Part shown: in pieces, positions 8,523 to 16,843 of the stretch
Numbering within the stretch: the first letter of the stretch is position 1
Layout: every line of letters starts with the position of its first letter
NCBI RefSeq assembly: GCF_009377235.1
Contig: NZ_VMNX01000093.1
Coordinates: 1 to 33,850, forward strand
Direction: 5' to 3'
Source: Streptomyces acidicola
GTDB taxonomy: Bacteria > Actinomycetota > Actinomycetes > Streptomycetales > Streptomycetaceae
DNA length: 33,850 nt
Notes under the pieces: generated by a model
Databases searched by the model: none
What the model saw: only the letters and a program-made list of their open reading frames with translations
What the model was told of the DNA's origin: nothing
Translations under genes and position numbers: made by a program

Positions 8523-10013
8523 GTGCACCGCAGACTGATCGCACCGGGTGCGCTCGCCGTCTCCCTGCTGCTGACGGTCCCGGCATCGGCCGCCGACTAC
8601 AAGCCCGGTGCGCCCGGCATCGGCGACCCCTACTACCCGGCCTACGGCAACGGCGGATACGACGTCTCGCACTACGACCTCCGGCTCAAGTACCAGCCGG
8701 TCACGGACACCCTGGAGGGCACGGCGACTCTCCTCGCCCGGACCACGCAGGACCTGTCCCGCTTCAATCTCGACTTCCTGCTGGACGTCAGCGAAGTGCG
8801 CGTCGGCGGCGCCAAGGCCTCCTTCGCCAGGTCCGGCGAACACGAGCTGGAGATCACCCCGCAGACGCCCCTGGCCAAGGGCACGCCCGTCACGATCGTG
8901 GTGCGCTACCGCGGGGTGCCGTCGTCGAAGCAGGCGTACGGCTTCACCAACTGGCACCGCACTCCGGACGGCGGGGTTGCCGCGAACGAGCCCGAGGCGG
9001 CCTGGTGGTGGTTCCCCAGCAACGACCACCCGCTGGACAAGGCCACCTACGACGTGTCGGTCGCCGTGCCCGACGGCACCCAGGCGATCTCCAACGGCAC
9101 GCTCCAGTCGACGAGTTCACGCGCGGGCTGGACCCGCTACAACTGGCGGTCCGCCAAGCCGCAGGCGACGTATCTCGCCACGCTCGCGGTCGGGAGGTTC
9201 GACATCACGACCGGGCGCACCGAGAGCGGGATTCCGGTCATCAACGCATACAGCAAGGACCTGGGTGACACAGCCGGAGCGGCCCGCGCGAGCGTCGAGC
9301 GCACGGGTGAGGTCACCGACTGGCTCACCGGGTACTTCGGGCCGTACCCCTACAACGCCCTCGGCGGCTATGTGCCCAACGTGACCACCGGGTACGCGCT
9401 GGAGACGCAGACCCGGCCGTTCTACAGCCCGCGGCAGTTCGCGGGCGGCTCGAACGTCTCCGTGGTCGTCCACGAGCTGGCCCACCAGTGGTACGGCGAC
9501 CTCGTGTCCGTCGCCGGCTGGAAGGACATCTGGATCAACGAGGGCTTCGCCCGCTACGCACAGTGGCTGTGGTCCGAGCACGAGGGCGAGGGAACCGCAC
9601 AGGAGCTCGCGGACCACGTGTACGCGTCACACGCGGCCGACGATCCCTTCTGGAAGGTCAAGCCCGGTGACCCCGGGCCGGAGCACCAGTTCGACATCGC
9701 CGTGTACGACCGGGGCGCGCTGGCGCTCCAGGTCCTGCGGAACGAGATCGGTGACAGGGCGTTCTTCACGATCCTCAAGGGGTGGCCGGCGAAGTACGCC
9801 TACGGCAACGCGACGGTCGGGGACTTCCAGGCGTATGCCGAGCAGGTGTCCGGGCGGTCGCTGGCGGGTCTGTTCGACACATGGCTGTTCAGGCCGTCGA
9901 AGCCGGGGGCGCCTGCGGCGCGCGGTGCGGGGGTCGCCTCGCGTAGCTCGGGGGTCACGGCGCCGAAGTCCTGGACGAAGATCACGGCGACGAATTCTGT
10001 GCACGGTCGCTGA
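8523..10013 (+). CDS. secreted M1 family metallo-aminopeptidase
   Basis: Exported zinc aminopeptidase of 496 residues that should remove N-terminal residues from peptides. The signal peptide covers about residues 1-23 (LAVSLLLTVPASAAD). The zinc site is complete: H317-E-L-A-H321 in VVHELAHQWYGD, with the third ligand E340 in INEGFARY. The substrate-binding motif upstream appears as GYALETQTRP, the variant of GxMEN common in actinobacterial members. The protein is shorter than full M1 enzymes and lacks the C-terminal helical domain, as is normal for secreted Streptomyces types. The GTG at 8523 is preferred over the TTG at 8511 because GGAG lies 6 bp before it. It is divergent from the two other secreted peptidases, which suggests a shared peptide-scavenging function. 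Confidence 0.93.
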   Translation: MHRRLIAPGALAVSLLLTVPASAADYKPGAPGIGDPYYPAYGNGGYDVSHYDLRLKYQPVTDTLEGTATLLARTTQDLSRFNLDFLLDVSEVRVGGAKASFARSGEHELEITPQTPLAKGTPVTIVVRYRGVPSSKQAYGFTNWHRTPDGGVAANEPEAAWWWFPSNDHPLDKATYDVSVAVPDGTQAISNGTLQSTSSRAGWTRYNWRSAKPQATYLATLAVGRFDITTGRTESGIPVINAYSKDLGDTAGAARASVERTGEVTDWLTGYFGPYPYNALGGYVPNVTTGYALETQTRPFYSPRQFAGGSNVSVVVHELAHQWYGDLVSVAGWKDIWINEGFARYAQWLWSEHEGEGTAQELADHVYASHAADDPFWKVKPGDPGPEHQFDIAVYDRGALALQVLRNEIGDRAFFTILKGWPAKYAYGNATVGDFQAYAEQVSGRSLAGLFDTWLFRPSKPGAPAARGAGVASRSSGVTAPKSWTKITATNSVHGR

Positions 10014-10481
10014 GTGCCGGAGCGGACGGGGGCGGTGGGGTGACTTCCGGCCGTCCTGGAACCGCGGGCCGGTTGTGGCTTGTCGCGCCCACGCGGCCGA
10101 GCTGCAGATCGATACAGCCCCGCGCCCCTTTCGGGGCGCGCCCGGTCGTCGCAGCTGTTGCGGGACGCGGTGGCGGAGCGCGATCCGCAGGCCGTGAAAG
10201 TCCCTGTCGGCCCCTATGCAACCGTTCCTCTGGACTAGGCAGAAGTTAGCCTGATCAGCCGCCCGCCCCGAACGGTCTTGGGCGCTCCCCCACTGCCCCA
10301 AGGGCGCGGGAGGTACCCCCAGGTCCCCGGCGTACTCAACCCCGGGGCGGCGACACGCATCCCGTGCGTGGTCCGGTCCCGGGGGCCCCGCCGGCCGGAG
10401 GCCGCTGTTGGACACCGCCCTGTGCGACCTGGCCAGTGGGTACAGCCAGTGGGTTGCCGGACCCCCGCGCGCCCCCAAGCG
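10014..10481. repeat. 468-bp gene-free region built of dispersed Streptomyces repeats
   Basis: No credible gene is present; open frames here are continuations of shadows. The segment around 10068-10145 (GGTTGTGGCTTGTCGCGCCC, then a CCCCGCGCCCC hairpin) and the segment 10282-10322 (GGGCGCTCCCCCACTGCC, then GGGAGGTACCCCC) both resemble, from memory, intergenic repeats found many times in Streptomyces chromosomes. Smaller hairpins include CTTGGG / CCCAAG (10277-10302) and CACGCA / TGCGTG (10354-10370). The sequence separates the convergent M1 peptidase gene and fadB. Confidence 0.6.
10121..10140. terminator. perfect hairpin, probable bidirectional terminator
   Basis: CGCGCCCC-TTTC-GGGGCGCG, an 8-bp perfect stem with a 4-nt loop, about 110 bp after the M1 peptidase stop and between convergent genes. 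No U-run follows on either strand, which is usual in Streptomyces. It is also the core of a dispersed repeat. Confidence 0.6.
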
Positions 10482-12656
10482 TCACCCGTCGGCGAACCGC
10501 TCCCCCCTCTCCGCCTTCTCCACCAGCAACGCAGGCGGCGTGAACCGCTCCCCGTAGCGCTCGGCGAGCTCCCGCGCGCGGGCGACGAATCCGGGCAGCC
10601 CCCCGTCGTAGCCGTTGATGTACTGAAGGACGCCACCGGTCCAGCCGGGGAAGCCGATACCGAGGACGGAGCCGATGTTGGCGTCGGCGACGGAGGTCAG
10701 CACGCCCTCCTCCAGGAGCCGGACGGTGTCCAGCGCCTCGGAGAAGAGCATGCGCTCCTGCATGTCCTCGAAGGGGATCGCGTACCCCGGCTTAATGAAG
10801 TGCTCGCGCAGGCCCGGCCACAGCTTGCCGCGCCCGCCGTCCGGGCCGTAGTCGTAGAAGCCCGCGCCGCCGCCGCGCCCGGTGCGCCCGAACTCGTCGA
10901 CCATCCGGTCGATCACCGCCTCGGCCGGGTGGGCGGTCCAGGTGCCGCCCGCTTCCTCCACGGCCCGCCTCGTCTCGTTGCGGATCTTGCGCGGGAGGGT
11001 GAGGGTCAGCTCGTCCATCAGTGAGAGGACTTTCGCCGGATAGCCCGCCTGGCCGGCCGCCTGCTCGATCGACGCGGGCTCGATGCCCTCCCCGACCATC
11101 GCGACGCCCTCGTTGATGAAGTGGCCGATCACCCGCGAGGTGAAGAAGCCGCGCGAGTCGTTGACGACGATCGGGGTCTTGTTGATCTGCCGGACGAGGT
11201 CGAAGGCGCGGGCCAGGGCCTCGTCGCCGGTCCGCTTCCCCCTGATGATCTCGACCAGGGACATCTTGTCGACCGGGGAGAAGAAGTGCAGTCCGATGAA
11301 GTCGGTCTGCCGCTCCACGCCCTCGGCGAGCGCGGTGATCGGCAGGGTGGAGGTGTTGGAGCAGAGCAGGGCGTCCGGTGCGACGATGGGCTCGATCTCC
11401 TGGAACACCTTGCGTTTGAGGGCCGGGTCCTCGAAGACCGCCTCGATGACGGCGTCACAGCCCGCGAGGTCGGCCGGATCGGCGGTCGGCGTGATGCGGG
11501 CGAGCAGTGCGTCGGCCTTCTCCTGGGTCGTACGGCCCCTGGAGACCGCCTTGGCGCAGAGCTTCTCGGAATAGCTCCGGCCCTTCTCCGCGGCCTGAAC
11601 CGACACGTCCTTGAGGACGACCTCGATGCCCGCGCGGGCGCACGCGTACGCGATGCCGGCGCCCATCATCCCGGCACCGAGCACGGCGACCCTGCGGACC
11701 TGGCAGGGCTCGATGCCCCGCGGGCGGTTTCTGCCTGCGTTCACGGCCTGGAGGTCGAAGAAGAACGCCTGGATCATGTTCTTCGCGGTCTGCCCGGTGA
11801 CCAGCTCGGTGAAGTAGCGGGCCTCGATGGTCAGCGCGGTCTCGAAGTCGACTTGGGAGCCCTCGACGGCGGCCGCGAGGATGTTGCGCGGTGCCGGGTA
11901 CGGTGCGCCGTTCAACTGCTTCCTGAGGTTGGCGGGGAACGCGGGCAGGTTCGCCGCGAACTTCGGGTGGGCCGGGGTGCCGCCGGGGATCTTGTAGCCC
12001 GGCTTGTCCCAGGGCTGCTGCGACTCGGGGTTCGCGTCGATGAAGGCGCGGGCCTTGGCGAGCATCTCCTCGGGGGTGGCGGCCACTTCGTGGACGAGAC
12101 CGCCCGCGAGGGCACGCGCCGGGCTGTACTGGGTGCCCTGGAGAAGCACTTTGAGGAGGGCGTCCGCGATACCCATCAGCCGTACGGTGCGGGTGACGCC
12201 GCCGCCCGCCGGGAGGAGGCCGAGGGTGACCTCGGGGAGGCCGATCCTGGAGCCGGGGGCGTCGAGGGCGACGCGGTGGTGGCTGGCCAGCGCGATCTCG
12301 TAGCCGCCGCCCAGGGCCGCGCCGTTGATGGCCGCGACGACCGGCTTGCCGAGGGTCTCGATGCGGCGCAGGGAGTTCTTGATCTCCATACCGGTGTCGA
12401 ACGCCTGCTGGGCATTTCCCGGGCCCACCTGGATCATGTCCTTCAGGTCGCCGCCCGCGAAGAACGTCTTCTTCGCGGACGTGTAGATGATCCCGCGGAT
12501 GGAGTCCTTCTCCGCCTCCGCGCGGTCGGCGATCGCCTTGATGGAGGCCCTGAACGCCTGGTTCATGGTGTTGGCGGACTGGTTGGGGTCGTCGAGGACG
12601 AGGGTGACGACACCGGTGTCGTCCTGTTCCCAGCGGATGGTGGTGCTCTCGGTCAT
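10482..12656 (-). CDS. fadB: fatty acid oxidation multifunctional protein (enoyl-CoA hydratase / 3-hydroxyacyl-CoA dehydrogenase)
   Basis: A 724-residue two-domain enzyme for the hydration and NAD-dependent oxidation steps of beta-oxidation. The N-terminal crotonase domain has the oxyanion loop NGAALGGGYE and the two acidic catalytic residues E120 and E142 (LPEVTLG). The dehydrogenase domain begins near residue 330 with the nucleotide motif VLGAGMMGAGIA and contains the catalytic His in GLHFFSPVDKM; the C-terminal domain has GFFTSRV and GRGGGAGFYDY. Length matches the family. Start ATG at 12656, with GGAG 8 bp upstream. The thiolase fadA lies 40 bp upstream on the same strand, so the pair forms the usual alpha/beta complex unit, probably co-transcribed with the CoA-transferase. 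Confidence 0.95.
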   Translation of the reverse strand: MTESTTIRWEQDDTGVVTLVLDDPNQSANTMNQAFRASIKAIADRAEAEKDSIRGIIYTSAKKTFFAGGDLKDMIQVGPGNAQQAFDTGMEIKNSLRRIETLGKPVVAAINGAALGGGYEIALASHHRVALDAPGSRIGLPEVTLGLLPAGGGVTRTVRLMGIADALLKVLLQGTQYSPARALAGGLVHEVAATPEEMLAKARAFIDANPESQQPWDKPGYKIPGGTPAHPKFAANLPAFPANLRKQLNGAPYPAPRNILAAAVEGSQVDFETALTIEARYFTELVTGQTAKNMIQAFFFDLQAVNAGRNRPRGIEPCQVRRVAVLGAGMMGAGIAYACARAGIEVVLKDVSVQAAEKGRSYSEKLCAKAVSRGRTTQEKADALLARITPTADPADLAGCDAVIEAVFEDPALKRKVFQEIEPIVAPDALLCSNTSTLPITALAEGVERQTDFIGLHFFSPVDKMSLVEIIRGKRTGDEALARAFDLVRQINKTPIVVNDSRGFFTSRVIGHFINEGVAMVGEGIEPASIEQAAGQAGYPAKVLSLMDELTLTLPRKIRNETRRAVEEAGGTWTAHPAEAVIDRMVDEFGRTGRGGGAGFYDYGPDGGRGKLWPGLREHFIKPGYAIPFEDMQERMLFSEALDTVRLLEEGVLTSVADANIGSVLGIGFPGWTGGVLQYINGYDGGLPGFVARARELAERYGERFTPPALLVEKAERGERFADG

Positions 12657-12696
12657 GGAAGGTTCTCCGTTGCAGTCGGGTCGGTCCGCTGGTGGG

Positions 12697-13911
12697 TTAC
12701 AGACGCTCGATGATCGTGGCGATGCCCATGCCGCCGCCGACGCACAGCGTGGCCAGTCCGTAGCGCTTGTCCTGCCGTTCCAGTTCGTCCGTCAGGGTGC
12801 CCAGGATCATCGCGCCCGTCGCTCCGAGCGGATGCCCCAGCGCGATGGCGCCCCCGTTGACGTTGACCTTGTCCAGTGAGATCCCCATGTCCTTCACGAA
12901 GCGGAGCACCACGGCCGCGAAGGCCTCGTTGATCTCGACGAGGTCGATGTCGTCGATGGTCAGTCCGGCCCTCGCGAGGGCCTTGCGGGTCGCGGGTGCG
13001 GGACCGGTGAGCATGATCGTGGGCTCGGAGCCGGAGACGGCCGCGGACACGATCCGCGCGCGCGGTGTCAGCCCGTAGCGCTCACCGACCTCCCGGGAGC
13101 CGATCGCGACGAGCGCCGCGCCGTCCACGATGCCGGACGAGTTGCCCGCGTGGTGGACGTGGTCGATCTCCTCGACCCAGTGGTACTTCTGCAGCGCCAC
13201 CGCGTCGAAGCCGCCGAGGTCCCCGATGTCCGCGAAGGACGGCTTCAGCGTGGCGAGCGAGTCGGCGGTGGTGCCGGGCCGCATGTGCTCGTCGTGGTCG
13301 AGGATCGTGAGCCCGCTGCGGTCCTCGACCGGGACGACGGACCTGTTGAACCGGCCGTCCTTCCATGCGGCCGCCGCCCGCTCCTGCGACAGCGCCGCGT
13401 ACTCGTCGACGTCCCGTCGTGAGAAGCCCTCGATCGTGGCGATGAGGTCCGCGCCGATGCCCTGCGGTACGAAGTTGACGGCCATGTTGGTCATCGGGTC
13501 GTTGAACCAGGCGCCGCCGTCGGAGGCCATCGGCACCCGCGACATGGACTCGACACCGCCCGCGAGCACCAGGTCCTCCCAGCCCGAACGGACCTTCGCC
13601 GCGGCCATGTTGACGGCTTCGAGGCCCGAGGCACAGAAGCGGTTCTCCTGGACGCCGGCCACCGTGTCCGGCAGCCCGGCGGCGACCGCGGCGATCCTGG
13701 CGATGTCGGAGCCCTGGTCGCCGACGGGTCCCACGACACCGAGCACGATGTCGTCGATCGCGGCCGGGTCGAGCCCCGGGAAGCGCCGCCGGACCTCATG
13801 GATCAGCCCGGTCACCAGGTCGATGGGTTTGGTGCCGTGCAGGGCGCCGCTCGCCTTGCCGCGGCCGCGGGGGGTGCGGATCGCTTCGTACACGTACGCT
13901 TCGGTGCTCAC
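12697..13911 (-). CDS. fadA: acetyl-CoA C-acyltransferase (thiolase)
   Basis: Thiolase of 404 residues that cleaves 3-ketoacyl-CoA to acetyl-CoA and a shortened acyl-CoA, the last step of beta-oxidation. The nucleophile is C93 in NRFCASGLEAV; the distal motifs are VNVNGGAIALGHPLGATG (catalytic His) and LCVGGGMG (second Cys). The start is the GTG at 13911, with AAAGG 8 nt upstream. It lies 40 bp ahead of fadB, giving the canonical order for the two-component complex. Specificity for degradation rather than synthesis is inferred from the neighbour, not from the protein itself. Confidence 0.95.
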   Translation of the reverse strand: MSTEAYVYEAIRTPRGRGKASGALHGTKPIDLVTGLIHEVRRRFPGLDPAAIDDIVLGVVGPVGDQGSDIARIAAVAAGLPDTVAGVQENRFCASGLEAVNMAAAKVRSGWEDLVLAGGVESMSRVPMASDGGAWFNDPMTNMAVNFVPQGIGADLIATIEGFSRRDVDEYAALSQERAAAAWKDGRFNRSVVPVEDRSGLTILDHDEHMRPGTTADSLATLKPSFADIGDLGGFDAVALQKYHWVEEIDHVHHAGNSSGIVDGAALVAIGSREVGERYGLTPRARIVSAAVSGSEPTIMLTGPAPATRKALARAGLTIDDIDLVEINEAFAAVVLRFVKDMGISLDKVNVNGGAIALGHPLGATGAMILGTLTDELERQDKRYGLATLCVGGGMGIATIIERL

Positions 13912-13990
13912 GAGTCAGGCCTTTCGGATGGCAAGGGGTCGGGGAGCCGGGGCGGCGTGAAGGTCGGTGGAACAGGCCGGTGGCACAGGT

Positions 13991-14056
13991 GTCAGCCGTC
14001 GTCCACATGGGTGTCAGCCGTCGTGCGATCGGGGGTCAGCCGTCGTCCTTCAGCAG
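13991..14056. repeat. three direct repeats with exact 22-bp period
   Basis: The 12-mer GTCAGCCGTCGT begins at 13991, 14013 and 14035, so spacing is exactly 22 bp; the other 10 bases of each unit differ. The third copy covers the stop codon of the CoA-transferase gene and encodes its last residues (DDG, stop); the other two lie just downstream, before fadA. The phasing of about two helical turns could suit a DNA-binding protein, or it may be a simple duplication of the gene end. Confidence 0.8.
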
Positions 14057-15172
14057 ACCGGGTATGTCCCAGTCCCGGGCCACGGCCTCGGTGTCGGCGC
14101 CCGGCTGGGCGGGGCCGCTGCGCAGGGACGTGGGGGTCGTGGAGAACCGGGGTGCGGGGGCGGGCTGGGTGATGCCGCCGAAGTCGGTGAAGGTGCCGCG
14201 TGCGGCGAGGTGCGGGTGGTGTGGCGCCTCGCTCAGTGACAGGACCGGGGCCACGCAGGCGTCGGAGCCCTCGAAGACGGCCGTCCACTCGTCGCGCGTA
14301 CGGGCCTTGAAGCGGGCCGCGACCGTCTCGCGCAGTTCGCCCCAGCGCGCCACGTCCTTGCGGGCGGGAGCCTGCTCCTCGATGCCGAGCAGGTCCACGA
14401 ACTCCTCGTAGAACTGCTGCTCCAGCGCGCCCACGGCCATGTACGTGCCGTCGGCCGTCTCGTACGTCCCGTAGAAGGGGCAGCCTCCGTCGAGGAGGTT
14501 GGCCGCGCGCCGGTCCTGCCAGCGGCCGGCGGCGAGCATGCCGTGGATCATCGTGGCCAGGTGCGCGGTGCCGTCGACGATCGCCGCGTCGACGACCTGT
14601 CCTGCGCCGGTGGCACGCGCGTGGTGGAGGGCGGCGAGAACGCCGACGACGAGGTAGAGCGAGCCGCCCGCGTAGTCGCCGACGAGGTTGGCCGGGACGG
14701 CGGGCGGCTCGTCCGGGCTGCCGATCATCCCGAGGGTGCCGGTCGGCGCGATGTACGCGATGTCGTGCCCCGCCCGCCCGGCGAGCGGCCCTTGCTGGCC
14801 CCAGCCGGTCATGCGGCCGTAGACGAGCCGCGGGTTGCGGGCGTGGCAGGTCTCGGGGCCGACGCCGAGGCGCTCGGCGACGCCGGGGCGGTAACCCTCG
14901 ATGAGGATGTCCGCGCGGTCGACCAGGTCGAGGACGAGGTCCGGGCCGTCCTCACTCTTGAGGTCGACGATCACCGACCGCTTGTTGCGGTTGGTGACGT
15001 CGTACTCGGGGTCGATGGCGAGTCCGGTGCCGTCGGGACGGTCGACGCGGACCACGTCGGCTCCGAGGTCGGCGAGGAGCATGGCGGCGAAGGGGCCGGG
15101 CCCGATTCCGGCGAGCTCGACCACGCGCACACCTACGAGCGGGCCCTGCCCGAGCGTCCCTGCGTCTGCCAT
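14036..15172 (-). CDS. CaiB/BaiF family CoA-transferase, alpha-methylacyl-CoA racemase-like
   Basis: Family III CoA-transferase fold, 378 residues. The sequence resembles alpha-methylacyl-CoA racemase, which converts (2R)- to (2S)-methylacyl-CoA so that branched chains can enter beta-oxidation. Features are GVRVVELAGIGPGPFAAMLL at the N-terminus, NRNKRSVIVDLK (61-72), the CoA-proximal GRMTGWGQQGPL, and the probable racemase pair H136 in RAGHDIAYI and D166 in LVGDYAGGS. Start ATG at 15172 with GGGGG 4-5 bp upstream; the frame stays open to 15256 but adds no conserved residues. Its position before fadA and fadB supports a branched-chain or isoprenoid acyl-CoA role. A plain CoA-transferase activity remains possible. 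Confidence 0.88.
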   Translation of the reverse strand: MADAGTLGQGPLVGVRVVELAGIGPGPFAAMLLADLGADVVRVDRPDGTGLAIDPEYDVTNRNKRSVIVDLKSEDGPDLVLDLVDRADILIEGYRPGVAERLGVGPETCHARNPRLVYGRMTGWGQQGPLAGRAGHDIAYIAPTGTLGMIGSPDEPPAVPANLVGDYAGGSLYLVVGVLAALHHARATGAGQVVDAAIVDGTAHLATMIHGMLAAGRWQDRRAANLLDGGCPFYGTYETADGTYMAVGALEQQFYEEFVDLLGIEEQAPARKDVARWGELRETVAARFKARTRDEWTAVFEGSDACVAPVLSLSEAPHHPHLAARGTFTDFGGITQPAPAPRFSTTPTSLRSGPAQPGADTEAVARDWDIPGLLKDDG

Positions 15173-15202
15173 CCGGCCCCCTGAGCGTGACACTGCTGAT
15201 GT

Positions 15203-15231
15203 AGCACCAGTGATGCTAAGAACGTGTTCCA
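15203..15231. promoter_or_regulatory. overlapping palindromes in the CoA-transferase promoter region
   Basis: Two inverted repeats lie 31-59 bp upstream of the CoA-transferase start. AGCACCAGTGATGCT (15203-15217) is palindromic apart from two base pairs. AAGAACGTGTTCCA (15218-15231) has GAAC/GTTC arms and matches seven of the eight fixed positions of the TNNAACNNGTTNNA box known for the TetR-type sterol-degradation repressor KstR. A further AAGCGCTT palindrome is at 15255-15262. The binding protein is not in the window; the KstR link is an inference from motif likeness. Confidence 0.45.
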
Positions 15232-15443
15232 GTGGGCACAAGACCTGGGCGAGCAAGCGCTTAGTCGTCTGCCGGGAGTCGAGTTGCCCGGAGTCGGGTT
15301 ACCCGGAACCAGGGGTTCGTCCAGGCTTCCTGGGCATGGGCATGATCACACCTCCGGCTCCCGATCTTTCGGCTGCGGCTGCTCGTACCTCACGCTAGCC
15401 TCAGCCACCGACAACGGCGCGGGGGCGAGGGCTGAGGGGTGCC

Positions 15444-16622
15444 ATGGGCAGGCGGGGCAGGGTGGATCGCGCGTACGACGTCGTGCTCTTCGGGGCGACG
15501 GGATTCGTCGGGGAGCTCACGGCGGAGTACCTCGCCGCCCATGCGCCACAGGGCGTGCGGTGGGCGCTCGCGGGGCGCGACGCCGGGAAGCTGGAGCGGC
15601 TGCGTGAGCGCCTGCCCGGCGGCTCCACGGTCGGGGTGCTGCGGGCGGACGCCGGGGACCCGCAGTCGATGCGCGAACTCGCCGGGCACGCGCGCGTGGT
15701 GGCCACGACGGTCGGCCCCTACCTGACCTACGGCGAGGAACTGGTGGCGGCCTGCGCCGACACCGGCACGGACTATGTGGACCTCAGCGGGGAGCCCGAG
15801 TTCGTGGACCTGATGTACGTGCGGCACGACGCACGCGCGCGGGAGACCGGTGCACGGATCGTGCACGGCTGCGGTTTCGACTCGGTACCGCACGACCTGG
15901 GGGCGTACTTCACCGTGGCGCAGCTCCCGGAGGGCGTGCCGATCACGGTGGACGGGTTCGTGCGCTTCGACGCGATGGCCTCGGGCGGTACGTTCGCCTC
16001 CGCACTGAACCAGTTCTCGCGCGGGCGGCAGTTGGTGGCCGCGGCGCGGGACCGTCGGCGGCACGAGCCGCGCACGCCCGGACGGCGGGCGCACGCTCCG
16101 CTGGGTGCGCCGCGGTTCGCCACGGAGGTCGGAGCGTGGGCGGTGCCACTGCCCACGATCGACGGCCAGGTGGTGCAGCGTTCGGCGCGGGCGCTGCGGC
16201 GGTACGGGCCCGACTTCCGCTACCGCAACTACGCGGCCGTCCGGAGCCTGCCGTACGCCGTGGGGGGTGCCGCCGCCGTCGGCGCGGTGGTCGCGGCCGC
16301 CCAGCTGCCGCCCGCCCGACGCTGGTTGTCGGGGCGGCTCAGGCCCGGCGATGGGCCGAGCGCCGCGAAGCGGGCGAAGAGCTGGTTCTCGGTGCGGTTC
16401 GTGGGCGAGGGCGGCGGGCGCCGGGTGTTCACGGAGGTCGCGGGTGGTGACCCCGGCTACGACGAGACGGCGAAGATCCTCGCCGAGTCGGCGCTGAGCC
16501 TCGTCCTCGACGATCTGCCGGACACGGCCGGACAGGTCACCCCGGCGGTCGCGATGGGCGACGCGCTGATCGGGCGGCTGCGCCGGGCAGGGATCACCTT
16601 CCGGGTGGCGGCCAGCCGGTAG
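15444..16622 (+). CDS. trans-acting enoyl reductase / saccharopine dehydrogenase-like protein
   Basis: NAD(P)-binding protein of 392 residues. The nucleotide motif GATGFVG lies at 17-23 and is followed by AGRDAGKLERL, typical of the saccharopine dehydrogenase-like family. Within that family the closest known group, judged by VVATTVGPYLTYGEELVAAC, YVDLSGEPEF and HGCGFDSVPHDLG, is the mycobacterial trans-acting enoyl reductase (Rv2953 type), which serves a polyketide synthase in phthiocerol lipid formation. No such synthase is in this window, so the Streptomyces substrate is unknown. A hydrophobic stretch near 275-292 (VGGAAAVGAVVAAAQLPPA) may touch the membrane. Start ATG with GAGGGG 4 bp upstream. 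Divergent from the CoA-transferase gene. Confidence 0.85.
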   Translation: MGRRGRVDRAYDVVLFGATGFVGELTAEYLAAHAPQGVRWALAGRDAGKLERLRERLPGGSTVGVLRADAGDPQSMRELAGHARVVATTVGPYLTYGEELVAACADTGTDYVDLSGEPEFVDLMYVRHDARARETGARIVHGCGFDSVPHDLGAYFTVAQLPEGVPITVDGFVRFDAMASGGTFASALNQFSRGRQLVAAARDRRRHEPRTPGRRAHAPLGAPRFATEVGAWAVPLPTIDGQVVQRSARALRRYGPDFRYRNYAAVRSLPYAVGGAAAVGAVVAAAQLPPARRWLSGRLRPGDGPSAAKRAKSWFSVRFVGEGGGRRVFTEVAGGDPGYDETAKILAESALSLVLDDLPDTAGQVTPAVAMGDALIGRLRRAGITFRVAASR

Positions 16623-16652
16623 CGACCGGGAGGCCGGCCCCGCCCGGCCGGT

Positions 16653-16799
16653 TCAGGAGGACCAGCCGGTGACCGTGTAGAGCATGCCGCCGATCCAGGC
16701 GAGTGCGGCGATCACGGCCAGGACCAGGCCGGCCATCACGGCGCGCTCGATGGGCTGGGTGGGGCCGGCGGCGGGCTTGGAGGTGTGGTGCGTCGTCAT
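16653..16799 (-). CDS. small single-pass membrane protein, 48 residues
   Basis: Short gene encoding 48 residues. A polar, His- and Pro-containing N-terminus (MTTHHTSKPAAGPTQPIE) is followed by one hydrophobic helix at about 21-43 (VMAGLVLAVIAALAWIGGM) and a short tail ending GWSS. AGGA lies 8 bp before the ATG. I recall similar tiny proteins as conserved in streptomycetes, but no function is known to me. It lies between two unrelated genes; its promoter region, between its start and the end of the endonuclease V gene, contains two copies of a 10-bp direct repeat. Confidence 0.75.
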   Translation of the reverse strand: MTTHHTSKPAAGPTQPIERAVMAGLVLAVIAALAWIGGMLYTVTGWSS

Positions 16800-16843
16800 G
16801 GATCACATCCTGCCGATCATGACGGCGCCCCCACATCCGTACA

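Noticed and set aside
9627..10478. Minus-strand frame across the M1 gene end and the repeat region
   Set aside because: It is a translation of dispersed repeats plus antisense sequence; such frames recur in Streptomyces as artefacts.
13991..14056. CRISPR-like array from the 22-bp-period repeats
   Set aside because: Only three 12-bp cores with 10-bp gaps and no cas genes; far too short for CRISPR repeats and spacers.
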